From Alphaproteobacteria bacterium (GTDB taxonomy: Bacteria > Myxococcota_A > UBA796 > GCA-2862545), in NCBI GenBank assembly GCA_020632925.1, contig JACKER010000012.1, positions 124,001 to 188,000 of the forward strand: DNA of 64,000 nt. The letters are read 5' to 3'. Position 1 is the first letter of the stretch. Each line of letters begins with the position of its first letter. A program made the position numbers and the translations under genes. Shown in pieces: positions 1 through 9,034 of the stretch. A model generated the notes under the pieces. It was not told the origin of the DNA and searched no databases. It saw only the letters and a list, made by a program, of their open reading frames with translations.

Positions 1-215
1 GCCGCGGTGGTCGGTGCCGGCGCGGCCGTGGTCGACGGCGCCGGCTCATCCGTCACCCCAACAGCTTTCTTCCGAGCCAGGTACACCCAGCACGACAGCG
101 TCCCCGCGGGGATGCCCAGCTCCACAGCCGCCTTCCTGGCGCCGACCTCAGTGGCCCTCGCCGTGGCCTTCGCCTTCTCCTCCGGGCTGTACGCCCGAGC
201 GTCCCTCGTCCCCAT
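1..215 (-). CDS. HTH (transposase-type) protein, 3' end outside window
   Basis: Reading leftwards from an ATG at 215, about 71 codons run off the window edge. The start MGTRDARAYSPEEKAKA followed by ELGIPAGTLSCWVYLARKK is the helix-turn-helix pattern of homeodomain-like N-terminal domains found in transposases and related small DNA-binding proteins; an Ala/Pro/Thr-rich linker follows. No catalytic domain is visible because the gene is cut by the window. It points away from the truncated haem-binding gene, and the shared boundary near 215-298 looks like a rearrangement joint. It could also be a stand-alone regulator. Confidence 0.5.
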   Translation of the reverse strand, partial: MGTRDARAYSPEEKAKATARATEVGARKAAVELGIPAGTLSCWVYLARKKAVGVTDEPAPSTTAAPAPTTA

Positions 216-297
216 CACCGCTCCGAGCGGGTCGCCTCAGGCCGGACACCACTGTCCGGGGTTCTGGGCCAACCGCGCAGGGTCACGGTGCGGCAAC

Positions 298-683
298 AGC
301 ACCTACGGCAGGGCGCACACCAATCCGCCTGTCCGCGAGGAGCCGGCCTGGGACAACGTCCAGACGCGCCAGCTCGTGGAGCGAGCCTGCTTCGACTGCC
401 ACAGCAACGAGACGGAATGGCCCTGGTACTCCCACGTGGCCCCTGTCTCGTGGCTCGTCCAGTACGACGTGGACGAAGGGCGCGCCGCCCTGAACTTCTC
501 GGAGTTCGACCGTCCGCAGGACGAGGCTCACGAGGCCGCCGAAGAGGTCGAGGAGGGTGAGATGCCCTTGCCGATCTTCCTCATCACGCATCCCGACGCT
601 CGGCTCTCGGACGCGGAACGCGCCCAGCTCATCCAGGGACTCCGTGCGACACTGGGAGAGGAGCAGGCCCACCGAGGTGAGTG

Positions 684-684
<1 letters not shown>
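298..684 (+). pseudogene. haem-binding domain protein, N-terminus missing
   Basis: The C-terminal about 128 residues match the small cytochrome-like haem-binding domain family: CFDCHSNETEWPWY gives the CxxCH haem motif and the conserved Trp/Tyr run, followed by VSWLVQYDVDEGR and LNFSEF, all typical. Family members start with an N-terminal membrane anchor and then YGRxHTNPPV; here the match begins abruptly at TYGRAHTNPPV and the upstream codons are unrelated (antisense of the HTH gene). The start codon and export signal are therefore lost. Its stop overlaps the start of the response regulator (TGATG), so the two were probably co-transcribed. It was probably a periplasmic or membrane-tethered haem protein. 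Confidence 0.7.
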
Positions 685-1351
<667 letters not shown>

Positions 1352-1355
<4 letters not shown>

Positions 1356-2650
1356 CCCGCTCGGTCGCCCAGCAGGTGGCCACGCGTGGCGTGGTGGTCC
1401 TGGTCCTGAGCCTGGCGGTGGTGGGACTCGGCACCGGGACCACGCTGCACGTCCAGCGCGTGCGTGCACTCGACCAGGCCCTGCTCGCCGCCGCCCACGG
1501 GCACGCGCACCCCGAGGTCGACGGCGACTGGGAAGTGGAGGACAGCGAGGCCCCCTTCGACACCTGGATCGTCCGACGCGGCGATCCCCGGATCCCGCTG
1601 GACGCCGTGCGTGAGGTCATCGACGAAGAGGTCGCGATCTTCCTGGACGAGGGCGACGAGCGCATGGTGCTGCTGCCGGTGGAGGACGACGAGGACGACC
1701 GGCACATGGTGGTCGCCGCGGCCGCACCGCGACTCACGCTCGCCCGAACGGTCGGCCCGTTCGCGATCGTCTACGTGCTGCTCTCGACGTTGGTGGCCGG
1801 TGTCGCCTCCGTCGTGCTCGTGTGGACGGTGCGAACCGCCTTCTCCCCGGTCCGGAGGGCGCGCGAGGAAGCCGAGCAGGTGCTCGGGTTCGGACAGGGA
1901 GCTCGCCTGACCGAGGAGGCGCCCCTCGAGGTCCGCTCGCTGCTGGTCGCGATCAACGGCCTGCTCGAGCGCTTGGACACGGCCTGGGCGACCCAGGGAA
2001 GGTTCACCTCGGAGGCGGCTCACGAGCTGCGGACTCCCGTCACCGCGATGCTCGGCGAGCTCGACGTTGCGCTGCGGCGCGAGCATACGGCGGAGGAGTA
2101 CAAGTCCGTGCTCATCTCGGCGCACGCCGAAGTGCAGCGGCTCGCCCGCATCGTCGAGGCGCTCACCGCCCTGGCGCGACTCGACGCCGGAGAGGCCGAG
2201 CGTGGGCGAGAGCTCGTCCGCGCCCGCGAACTCGCCATCGCCGCACTCGACCGGGAGGCTTCCTCACTGAAGGAGGCCTCCTGCTCCGTCACGATGGAGG
2301 TCGAGGAGGACTCGGAGCTCGAGGTGAATGCCGCGCTCGTCGAGCTCGCGCTCGGGAACCTGCTGCGCAATGCGGCGCGGCATGCTCCCGGAGGACCCGT
2401 GGTCCTGCGTGTTCGCCGGGTCGGAGGCCAGGCGGTGTTCGAGGTCGACGACTCCGGTCCGGGCGTGGCCGAGCCCGAGGCGATGTTCGACCGATTCGCT
2501 CGCGCGGGCCGCGCGCGAAACCGAGACCGCACGGGCCTCGGACTGGGGCTCCCGCTGGCGAGAGAGGTAGCCCGGCGACACAACGGCGACTGCACGCTGC
2601 AGGCGGCGCCTTCCGGAGGGACACGCGCCGTCCTCGCCGTGCAGGCCTGA
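1352..2650 (+). CDS. sensor histidine kinase
   Basis: This 432-residue membrane kinase is the partner of the preceding regulator. An N-terminal TM helix (about residues 11-33) is followed by an acidic periplasmic sensor of about 100 residues rich in Glu/Asp, a second TM helix (about 130-155), a HAMP-like linker, and HisKA with the phosphorylated His in SEAAHELRTPV. The ATPase domain has the N box (NLLRNAARHAPG), G1 (DDSGPG) and G2 (TGLGLGLPLAREVARRH). The acidic sensor loop could bind a cation, but that is inference. The start ATG overlaps the regulator stop. Confidence 0.93.
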
Positions 2651-2651
2651 C

Positions 2652-3305
2652 TCACCCGGCGCGTCGTGTCTCGACGCGATTGAGCGACGCGAGCGCAAGA
2701 CGATGGAGCACGACGGCGAGCAGGACCGTGCCCGTTCCCGCGTACATCAGCCGGACCTCGGCGGTGACGGTGTCCGTTCCAGCCAACACGCTGTGCATGA
2801 GTGCCAACAAAAACGCGCCGAACGACCCCGCGTGTACCGCGCGCCAGACCCAGGTTGGGAGCCGCGCCTTGACCAAGGTAGCGACCACGACCCCGATCAG
2901 GCCCCAGCCGGCGAACGTGCCGAGGGTCACCGCTGCGGTGAGGCGGGGCGAGACGAGCGGAACGACCGACGCGAGCACCGGCACCCCCGAGTGTGCGTCT
3001 GCGACCAGCGCGAGGACGTGAACTCCGGTGGCCAATACGGCGATCAGCGACCAGGCCTTGTGCAGCTCGAACACGACACCGTTGTTCAGCCAGCCGCCCC
3101 CACCGCGACTGCCAATCAAGACGCCGAACATCATGGCCAGCCACAGAGCGAGGTATGCCACCAGGCCCGCAGTCCGTCCGACCCACCACATCAGCGGGAC
3201 ACCCGGGGCCATCCCCTCGATCAGTGGCGGGATCGCGCCCATCAACAGGGCTCCCGCTCCCATGGTTGCGAGCACGAGAGCCCAACGAGGCAGTACGTCA
3301 TTCAT
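2652..3305 (-). CDS. ferric-reductase-like transmembrane protein
   Basis: The 217-residue integral membrane protein has about six hydrophobic helices and paired helix-borne His residues (ELHKAWSL, ATGVHVLAL, RAVHAGSF, ALMHSVL) positioned like the bis-haem ligands of ferric reductase/YedZ (MsrQ) transmembrane domains. It likely moves electrons across the membrane through b haems. It lies directly downstream of and overlaps apbE (ATGA), which fits a flavin-dependent membrane redox unit because ApbE attaches FMN to partner proteins. The electron donor and acceptor cannot be told from sequence. Confidence 0.75.
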   Translation of the reverse strand: MNDVLPRWALVLATMGAGALLMGAIPPLIEGMAPGVPLMWWVGRTAGLVAYLALWLAMMFGVLIGSRGGGGWLNNGVVFELHKAWSLIAVLATGVHVLALVADAHSGVPVLASVVPLVSPRLTAAVTLGTFAGWGLIGVVVATLVKARLPTWVWRAVHAGSFGAFLLALMHSVLAGTDTVTAEVRLMYAGTGTVLLAVVLHRLALASLNRVETRRAG

Positions 3306-4150
3306 CGGATCTCCTTCCAGTCCGGGGTGGTCCACTCGTTTCCCTCGGCATCGCTCAGCCAGGCACTGGCGCGGATGGCGCCGAGACAGCCCATCACGCG
3401 CTCCGGCGCCACGACCATCGCGGTCGCCAGCGCATCTGCGGTGGCAGCGTCCCGCGCCAGTACGGTGGCTTCGACCACGGCCGATGTGCTCGGTCGACCC
3501 GTGCCGGCATCCACGAGGTGATGCAGCGTCCGCCCATTCCTGCGCCAGGTTCGGCGAAGGGTCGATGAGGTCGCGAGGCCACCGTCCAGGTCGACCGCCC
3601 TGTCTTGGCCGACGCCGACTCTCCAACGGCCGGAGGCGCGCAGATCGCCCCCGCCGTCGACCAGCACGCGGGACGCACCTCTCGACAACAACTCGTCGTG
3701 CACGAGGTCGGCCGTCCATCCCTTGGCGATCCCGCCGAGATCGAGCTCGCCGGAGCCAGCCAATCTCACCGTCTCGGCGTCGATCCGGATGTCGAGCCAC
3801 GCATCCTCTGGCGTTGGCTCGGGGTCAGCAGACTCGAAGATGTCGTCGAAGTCGCGGTCGTACCCAAGTCGGGCCACCTGGCTGCCGAGCGTGGGGTCGA
3901 ACGCCCTCGACGTGAGCGTACGCATTCGCCAGGCCGCCTCGGCGACGTGGGCCAGGATGGGATCTGTCGCCTGGCGCTCTCGGTTCAGCCGTGACAGGGC
4001 CGAATCCATGCGGAAGCGGGAGAGGCGAGCCTCGACGTCGCGCACCATCTGCTCCATTCCCGCGAGAAGCTCGGGATGATCGCAGCCGACCCACCACTCT
4101 GTGCCCATGGCCCGGAACGTCAGACTGGCGCTCGTGTCGACGACGGTCAC
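3302..4150 (-). CDS. apbE: FAD:protein FMN transferase (ApbE)
   Basis: ApbE transfers FMN from FAD to a Thr/Ser of target redox proteins, using Mg2+. The 282-residue product shows the family hallmarks: MGTEWWVG near the start, ARLSRFRMDSALSRLN, a DPTLG segment, DLGGIAKGWTADLV, the DGGGDLRASG flavin/Mg loop and HHLVDAGTGRP, then the acidic/Thr-containing C-terminal AATADALATAMVV. GTG 4150 is chosen because it gives a family-length protein and overlaps the previous stop (GTGA). No lipoprotein signal is visible, so it may act in the cytoplasm or rely on another export route. It is flanked by a ferric-reductase-like protein and small membrane proteins. Confidence 0.9.
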   Translation of the reverse strand: MTVVDTSASLTFRAMGTEWWVGCDHPELLAGMEQMVRDVEARLSRFRMDSALSRLNRERQATDPILAHVAEAAWRMRTLTSRAFDPTLGSQVARLGYDRDFDDIFESADPEPTPEDAWLDIRIDAETVRLAGSGELDLGGIAKGWTADLVHDELLSRGASRVLVDGGGDLRASGRWRVGVGQDRAVDLDGGLATSSTLRRTWRRNGRTLHHLVDAGTGRPSTSAVVEATVLARDAATADALATAMVVAPERVMGCLGAIRASAWLSDAEGNEWTTPDWKEIR

Positions 4151-4377
4151 GAGGCCCTCGAGCGGCGGACCACGACCACGCGCCGGCGCGTCGGGGATGC
4201 CGGAACCAGGCCAGCGACAGGTGGGGCTGGCGGCATGGGCTGAACCGAAGCCTGGGGTGCCGGCTTCTCGGGCGCGCGTCGAAGCTCGGTGTGTGCGACG
4301 GCGGCCATGCAGGCCACCGTGATGCCGAGACCGAGCACCCAGGAACTCCACCGAGCTGCGCGGGCGGTATCAGTCAT
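4147..4377 (-). CDS. small single-TM protein of unknown function
   Basis: The 76-residue product starts MTDTARAARW, has one TM helix (about residues 12-29) and a Pro/Ala-rich stretch ending in an Arg/Val-rich tail. It matches no family I recognise. It is translationally linked on both sides: its start lies inside the end of the Asp-rich gene and its stop overlaps the apbE GTG start. This argues that it is real and part of the same membrane redox operon. Confidence 0.55.
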   Translation of the reverse strand: MTDTARAARWSSWVLGLGITVACMAAVAHTELRRAPEKPAPQASVQPMPPAPPVAGLVPASPTRRRVVVVRRSRAS

Positions 4378-4729
4378 CGTCGTGGTCCCGATGACGGCGG
4401 TGGTCGTCGTCGTCATCATCGTCGTGGTGGTCGTCGTCGTCGTCGTCATCGTCATCGTCATCGTCGTCGTCGTCATGACGACCAGTAGGTGGCCCAAGCA
4501 AGGGCGCCCCCGTCTCGTCGACATAGACGACCTCCTCCTGAACCGTGGGGATGGGGGGCACCGCCTCCACGTCGCGCGTGGGCCAAACCGCCACTTGTTC
4601 GGCAGCGTGTGGCGGTTCGCCGTCCCCCGAGGAGTCCGACCAGCCCACCACGGAGCCCATCACGGAGATGATGGCGATGGCCGTGGCAAGACTGGCCACG
4701 GCATAGGCGAGAGCAATCTGGCGCTTCAT
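4370..4729 (-). CDS. membrane-anchored protein with Asp/His-rich tail
   Basis: A strong ribosome site (AGGAGGCTCTC before ATG 4729) fixes the start. The 119-residue product has one N-terminal TM helix or uncleaved signal (MKRQIALAYAVASLATAIAI), a low-complexity linker, and a C-terminal tail of about 35 residues almost entirely Asp and His, encoded by a GAC/GAT trinucleotide run. Such a tail would bind divalent metals at the outer face of the membrane (inference). First gene of the minus-strand operon with the small TM protein, apbE and the ferric-reductase-like gene. Confidence 0.65.
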   Translation of the reverse strand: MKRQIALAYAVASLATAIAIISVMGSVVGWSDSSGDGEPPHAAEQVAVWPTRDVEAVPPIPTVQEEVVYVDETGAPLLGPPTGRHDDDDDDDDDDDDDDDHHDDDDDDDHRRHRDHDDD

Positions 4730-4790
4730 GAGAGCCTCCTTTGGCTGCAATCCACGTCACCCGCGGGGATTGGGCCTCCATGTGCGCAGG

Positions 4791-4826
4791 ATTGGAGTCC
4801 TCCAATGTTCGGACGGAACGTCCGTC
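4791..4826. promoter_or_regulatory. two adjacent palindromes between divergent genes
   Basis: ATTGGAGTCCTCCAAT (4791-4806; 7-bp arms) is followed five bases later by GACGGA-ACG-TCCGTC (4812-4826). They lie in the 117-bp gap between the divergent metal-tail operon and the polytopic membrane protein. This is the expected place for a shared operator, but I cannot name the regulator and see no clear -35/-10 boxes. Confidence 0.35.
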
Positions 4827-4846
4827 GCGAAATACTGGAATGGCAG

Positions 4847-5890
4847 ATGCCGGATTTCTCACCACGTCGCCCGTCCGCGTCCACAACGACCGCTATCGCC
4901 GCGGCGCTGGTGCTGACCGTGACGGCGGGCCTCGCCATGCGCTGGGCCCTCGCGGGTCGCGTGCCCATGGTCTGGGACTTCACGCGCCTGCGGCACGCCC
5001 ACGCCCACCTGGCCTACTACGGCCTCCTCATCCCGCTGGTCTGGCTCGGATGGCGCTCCAGAGGCCTCCCGGTTCCCTCGTCGCGCGTCGCTCTCGTCTA
5101 TGCCTCGGCGGTGGTACTCGCGCTCATCGGGTTCCTAAGAGCCGGGTATGCACCCGAAGCGATCGTCGGGAGCACCGCGGTGGGGATCGTCTGGCTGTGG
5201 ACCGCCTGGCGGCTCTGGCCACGCCTCGGCGTCTGGAGAGACCCCATGGGCACCGTCCCGCTGGGGATGACGGCGGCGATGGCTTGTGTGCCCTTCGTCG
5301 CCCGAACCACCCGCCTGGCCCCGAGCCAGGCCCAGGAGTGGGTCGCGACCTTCCTCTCCGCCCTGCTCCTTCTCGTCGTGCTCCCGTCGGCGTTGGGCGT
5401 GCTCAGGGTTGTGCGGCCATGGCCCGCCCTGGTCGTCTCGGGCGTGCTCGGCGCGCTCGCGCTCGGGGTCTGGTCGCACCCCCTCTCGCAGCTCGGCCTG
5501 GCGGCATTCGGCGCACTGATGCTCCCGGTCGGCTGGCCCCGTCACCCCGCCCACCTTCGTCTCGCCTGGGCGGCACTCGGGTTGGGTGTACTCGGAATGG
5601 CGATCGGCCTGTTGCCGAACTCCCGGCCCGTCGTGATCGGCGCCGTACACTTTGCCGCGCTGAGTGTAGCGCTGCCATCGCTGGCACCCTTGGTCGGTCT
5701 GCCGGTCGACTCCCGATGGTGGTGGGTGCACCACGCCGCTGTGGCACTGCTCTGCGCGCCCGTTGTCCTCCAGGCGTTCGGCGCCGGAGCGTGGACCTGG
5801 GGGGCCGCGGCCTGGGGCGGAAGCGTCGTCTGGGTCGAAGTCGTCATCGGACTGGTCTGGTTGGCGTTCCACCGCAAGGAGCCCTGTTGA
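4847..5890 (+). CDS. polytopic membrane protein with RHAHAHL motif
   Basis: The 347-residue, very hydrophobic protein has about ten TM helices. After TM1 comes RLRHAHAHLAYYGLLIPL, a His-rich helix reminiscent of the haem-ligand region of oxidase subunit I or NnrS-type proteins. Later helices are plain and Leu/Ala/Val-rich; SRWWWVHH precedes the final pair. I cannot assign a function. ATG 4847 is the likely start, giving the cytoplasmic MPDFSPRRPSAS before TM1; in-frame upstream codons exist. The stop overlaps yggS (TGATG). Context suggests a role in redox or haem chemistry, without proof. Confidence 0.7.
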   Translation: MPDFSPRRPSASTTTAIAAALVLTVTAGLAMRWALAGRVPMVWDFTRLRHAHAHLAYYGLLIPLVWLGWRSRGLPVPSSRVALVYASAVVLALIGFLRAGYAPEAIVGSTAVGIVWLWTAWRLWPRLGVWRDPMGTVPLGMTAAMACVPFVARTTRLAPSQAQEWVATFLSALLLLVVLPSALGVLRVVRPWPALVVSGVLGALALGVWSHPLSQLGLAAFGALMLPVGWPRHPAHLRLAWAALGLGVLGMAIGLLPNSRPVVIGAVHFAALSVALPSLAPLVGLPVDSRWWWVHHAAVALLCAPVVLQAFGAGAWTWGAAAWGGSVVWVEVVIGLVWLAFHRKEPC

Positions 5891-5969
5891 TGGAGACCCC
5901 ATCGCTCCTTCAACAGCGGCTCGAGGCCGTCCACGGACGCATGCGCCGGGCATGCAAACGCGCTCGAAG
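5890..5969 (+). pseudogene. yggS: YggS/PLP homeostasis protein, 5' part (split by transposon)
   Basis: ATG 5890 overlaps the preceding stop. The first 26 codons (METPSLLQQRLEAVHGRMRR...RAR) are the usual N-terminal helix of PLP-binding homeostasis proteins. The frame stops matching at 5970 where the transposon begins. Removing 5970-9989 plus one copy of the 6-bp TCGAAG repeat joins codon 26 directly, in frame, to RPETSVRLMLVTKT at 9996 and yields a 243-residue protein of normal family length. Confidence 0.85.
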
Positions 5970-6205
5970 TGTACAGTCCCGCCTTCGTCGCCCAGGTCCG
6001 TCCCAGCCACGTTTCCCGGGACAACGCTCGGGACGGGGGCGGATGTTGGGTCCCGTCCCGTGCAGGCTTCCCGAGACGCAGCCGGGATGGGACACATCAT
6101 GCGGTGGGGTCCGGTCCCACTTGGGATCTCCAGGGATGGGACGAGGCGCGGAGCTGGGTCCCGACCGAAACAGAGGGACGGGACCCAGCGCTGACCGAGG
6201 TCCCG
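5970..6205. repeat. transposon left end with repeated GGGAC/GTCCC sites
   Basis: From TGTACAGTCCC onwards there are at least ten GGGAC or GTCCC pentamers in both orientations, spaced irregularly over about 230 bp; these are candidate transposase-binding sites. An 11-bp inverted pair, GCTGGGTCCCG (6153-6163) and CGGGACCCAGC (6179-6189), can form a hairpin just downstream of the last transposon gene and might also stop transcription, though there is no T-run. Confidence 0.6.
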
Positions 6206-6207
6206 TC

Positions 6208-6450
6208 CTAGAACGGGATGTCGTCGTCTGGCGGCGGGGGTGGCGCCGAGGTCGGTGGACGCGGGTTCAGCGCGTGGTCGAGGGCCATGAACAGCTCGTC
6301 GATGCACACCAGCACCGGCAGCATCGCGCGGTCCTCGGCCGTCTGCTCGGTCTCGCCCGTGATCCAGAACAGCCCCGGGTGCCGCTTGATGGCGTCGAAG
6401 TACACGTCGGCCGCCAGACAGCCCAGCGCCTCGAGCAGGTCGCGGTTCAT
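6208..6450 (-). CDS. 80-aa transposon accessory protein
   Basis: Third gene of the transposition operon, overlapping the ATPase stop by 4 bp. The product begins MNRDLLEALGCLAADVYFDAIK and ends in a Pro-rich, acidic tail (SAPPPPPDDDIPF). The acidic C-terminus resembles the docking tails of single-strand-binding proteins in style only. No family is recognised; its constant coupling to the ATPase suggests a target-choice or regulatory subunit (inference). Confidence 0.6.
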   Translation of the reverse strand: MNRDLLEALGCLAADVYFDAIKRHPGLFWITGETEQTAEDRAMLPVLVCIDELFMALDHALNPRPPTSAPPPPPDDDIPF

Positions 6451-7298
6451 GGCTCCCCCCGCGGGTAGAGCGGGTGCGCGGCGATCTGGTTCGTCATGAA
6501 CCGGCCGTCGACCTGGTCGATGCCCTGGACGGTGGCCTGGATGAGAGCCTGCAGGACGAGCTGATTGATCTGCCGCGGGACGCCCTGGGAGGCGTGGAAG
6601 ACGGCGCGGACAGCGTCCTCGGATAGCAGGGTGGGTGCGGCGCCAGCCTCCTGGAGGTGGAAGCGGACGTAGTTGCCGGTGTCCTCGAGGCTGAACGGGC
6701 GCAGCGTGACGGCGTACCCGAACCTCGACCGCAGCGAGGCCAGCTCGGGCAGCGCGAGCGTGTGCGCGAGCTCATCGGTGCCCGTCACCAGCACCGAGAA
6801 GTGCTCCTCCGCGTCGAGGTCCGCCGACGTGAGGCGGCGGATCACGTCGAGCGCGTCGGGACGCATGCCCTCGGCATTGTCGAGCAGGATGACGGGGTGG
6901 GGACCGTTGGCGGAAGCGGCGCAGAGATGATCGCGCGCCTGGTCGAACAGATCGGCGACGTGCCGACGCATGGGGAGGCCCAGCAGACGGCACAGCGACC
7001 GCAGCAGGCCCATCGGCGTGGACGGGACCTGGTCGAAGCGCAGGACCCGGAACCGCTGCTCGTCGATCTGGGCCGAGAACCGACGCAAGGAGATGGACTT
7101 GCCGACGCCGGTGGGTCCGGTGACGAGCGCGAAGCCCTTGACCTCGAGCCACAGGACGAGCGCGTGGACGAGCTCGCGTTGGGCCCGGCTGTCGAACATC
7201 TTGTGGGCGGGGACGTTCTTGCGGAACGGCATACCCGTGAACCCGAAGTGCGCCTGAAGTCGACGCTTCTGCGGGAACGGGACGGTCGGCGTGTTCAT
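6447..7298 (-). CDS. ExeA/TnsC-like AAA+ ATPase of the transposon
   Basis: The 283-residue ATPase begins with FGFTGMPFRKNVP, the typical ExeA-like lead-in. It has Walker A GPTGVGKS, Walker B VILLDNAEG, a sensor region VLVTGTDEL, and C-terminal PRQINQLVLQALIQA. Proteins of this type select or activate transposition targets for DDE transposases, like MuB, TniB and TnsC. The start overlaps the transposase stop (ATGA) and its own stop overlaps the 80-aa gene, so the three are coupled. Confidence 0.85.
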   Translation of the reverse strand: MNTPTVPFPQKRRLQAHFGFTGMPFRKNVPAHKMFDSRAQRELVHALVLWLEVKGFALVTGPTGVGKSISLRRFSAQIDEQRFRVLRFDQVPSTPMGLLRSLCRLLGLPMRRHVADLFDQARDHLCAASANGPHPVILLDNAEGMRPDALDVIRRLTSADLDAEEHFSVLVTGTDELAHTLALPELASLRSRFGYAVTLRPFSLEDTGNYVRFHLQEAGAAPTLLSEDAVRAVFHASQGVPRQINQLVLQALIQATVQGIDQVDGRFMTNQIAAHPLYPRGEP

Positions 7299-8860
7299 GC
7301 GCCCTCCGGACCGCGAAGGGTGTCGAGGTAGATCCGAACGTGCAGATCGCGGGGGAACCGCTCGAGTAGCGCGTCGAGCTCGACCGCCCAGCCATCGAGA
7401 TCGACCGGGCCGAAGTGTGCTGCCCAGGCGCGGATCTCGACCTCGTCGACGACGTGTGGATCGAGCCGATCACGGAGGAGCTCGACCAGGCCGACGGTGT
7501 TGGCCTCCCGCCGCTCGTCGGCGTCGCGCTTCCAGGTACGCGGATCGGGCTCCGGGGCTTGCTCTTCGCGGCGTCGGGCGACGAGGTGGCCGAGCCAGTC
7601 GCCGGCGACGTCAGCGGATGGCGGTGATGGAGGTGGGGGCGGCTTGGGACGACGGAAGGGGTGGACGTCGAGCGGACGGGCGCGCTGGGCGAACTTGCCG
7701 TTGAGCCAGATCTCGACCTCGTGGAGGGCCTCGGGGTCGTAGCGGACCTCGACCTTGCGACGTTGGAGGCCGGGGACCTGGTAGCGGACGTTGAAGAGCG
7801 AGAAGACGCAGGCCTTGTCGGTCGTGCGGCGCTCGCTCCAGAGGAACGCCTGTCGGACCGCCTCCTCGTCGGCGTACCGGACCCGATCGATGCCCGCCCG
7901 CCAGCGCGTGAGCGGCGCCTCCCGCGTCTCGCCGTGGACCTTCGACTGGTAGTGGAGGTCGAGCCACGCCCACAGCGCCTCGTTCAGCTCCCCGAGCGTC
8001 TGGATCGACGACGCCTTGACCTCGGCGATGAAGCCGAGGAACTTCTTGTTGAGCGCCTCGATCTTGCCGTGCCCCTCGGGCCTGTAGACCGTGGTGTGGA
8101 TGGGGTGCTGGATGTCGAGCCGGCCGCAGATGTAGCGCATGTGGTGGGACCGGAAGGTCTGGCCATTGTCGTAGTAGACCTTGCGAGGAACGCCGTACTT
8201 CTGGATGGCGCGGCGCAAGCAGAGCTCGAGCGCGGGCAGGTCGCCCTTGAACGAGAAGCGGGCGTCGAGGACGAGCCGGCTGTGGTCGTCGATGAACCCG
8301 TACAGCCAGGCACGTCGCACCTTGCCCGGTCGGTCAGGGTCAGGAAGCCACGGGCCCGTGCGCATGTCGCTCTGCCACAGATCGTTGGGAGCGGCGGCCT
8401 CCCAGCGGTCGAGGTCCTCGGTGGAGGCCTGTGTCGGCGGTCGGCGGGACAGCCCGACGGCCTGTAGCGCCCGGTGCAGCGTGCTCCGGCGGACGACGCC
8501 CGGCTCGACGTGGCCGAGGTCCTCCATGATCCGGATGAGCGTGTCGATCGTGCGCTCGGGGACCTGTCGCTTCAGCGCGCAGGCGATCTCGAGCAGCTCG
8601 GGAGACAGGACCTGGACACCGGGGCTGGGCCGCTCCTTGTCGAACAGCGCGTCCAGCCCGCCCCTGCGATAGCGGCGGACCCAGACGCGGATGGTCTCGG
8701 CGGTGACGCGCATGGGCTCGTTGTCCGGCCCGGTCCAGGCGCGCTTCGCCAGGTGCTCGAGGAAGGCGCGGCGCTGACCGCGGTGCAGATCGGTCGCGAC
8801 GTAGGCGCTCACGACCTGGTAGCGGGCGAGCGCCATCGCCAGGCGCGGGTCGTCAGCCAC
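7295..8860 (-). CDS. DDE transposase with integrase core and Mu-type C-terminus
   Basis: The 521-residue protein has an N-terminal helix-turn-helix (VTAETIRVWVRRYRRGGLDALF), a second HTH segment, and an integrase core whose acidic residues are visible as QSDMRT, VYYDNGQTF and HGKIEALNKKF (D, D, E). A beta-barrel Mu-transposase-like region (VRYQVPGLQRRKVEVRYDPEAL) and a C-terminal tail likely contacting the ATPase follow. GTG 8860 has a good ribosome site (CAGGAGGGCGCC). A second, truncated copy of 872 bp lies at 48111-48982, so this family has been active more than once in the genome. Confidence 0.9.
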   Translation of the reverse strand: MADDPRLAMALARYQVVSAYVATDLHRGQRRAFLEHLAKRAWTGPDNEPMRVTAETIRVWVRRYRRGGLDALFDKERPSPGVQVLSPELLEIACALKRQVPERTIDTLIRIMEDLGHVEPGVVRRSTLHRALQAVGLSRRPPTQASTEDLDRWEAAAPNDLWQSDMRTGPWLPDPDRPGKVRRAWLYGFIDDHSRLVLDARFSFKGDLPALELCLRRAIQKYGVPRKVYYDNGQTFRSHHMRYICGRLDIQHPIHTTVYRPEGHGKIEALNKKFLGFIAEVKASSIQTLGELNEALWAWLDLHYQSKVHGETREAPLTRWRAGIDRVRYADEEAVRQAFLWSERRTTDKACVFSLFNVRYQVPGLQRRKVEVRYDPEALHEVEIWLNGKFAQRARPLDVHPFRRPKPPPPPSPPSADVAGDWLGHLVARRREEQAPEPDPRTWKRDADERREANTVGLVELLRDRLDPHVVDEVEIRAWAAHFGPVDLDGWAVELDALLERFPRDLHVRIYLDTLRGPEGA

Positions 8861-8897
8861 GGCGCCCTCCTGGGCCAGCGGGGCGATCGTCGTTCAT
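8853..8897 (-). CDS. 14-codon leader ORF overlapping the transposase start
   Basis: GGAGGTGTCC precedes ATG 8897; the peptide MNDDRPAGPGGRRG ends at a TGA that overlaps the transposase start within GTGGCTGA. The transposase's own ribosome site lies inside this mini-ORF. This is the arrangement expected for translational coupling or attenuation of transposase expression. No experiment supports it here. Confidence 0.45.
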   Translation of the reverse strand: MNDDRPAGPGGRRG

Positions 8898-9034
8898 GGA
8901 CACCTCCAGCTCGCAGGCTGGAACAGGAGGTAGAACCGGGACGACGACACGAATTGTGGGATCGGGATGCGAAGCTCGGCACGCAGATCGGAGCGCGAAC
9001 GGGTACGATCCGTCCCGGAGGGCGGTCCCAGGAG

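Noticed and set aside
7..297. N-terminal 97 codons of the haem-binding frame
   Set aside because: They are antisense of the HTH gene and contain no signal or family match; openness is due to high GC.
4380..4480. GTC/ATC trinucleotide run as a CRISPR or structural repeat
   Set aside because: It is a coding microsatellite giving the Asp/His tail; there are no spacers or repeat units of CRISPR size.
5890..6211. Left transposon end read as a protein-coding continuation of yggS
   Set aside because: Codons after 5969 have no YggS similarity and the DNA is a binding-site array; the true continuation is at 9996.
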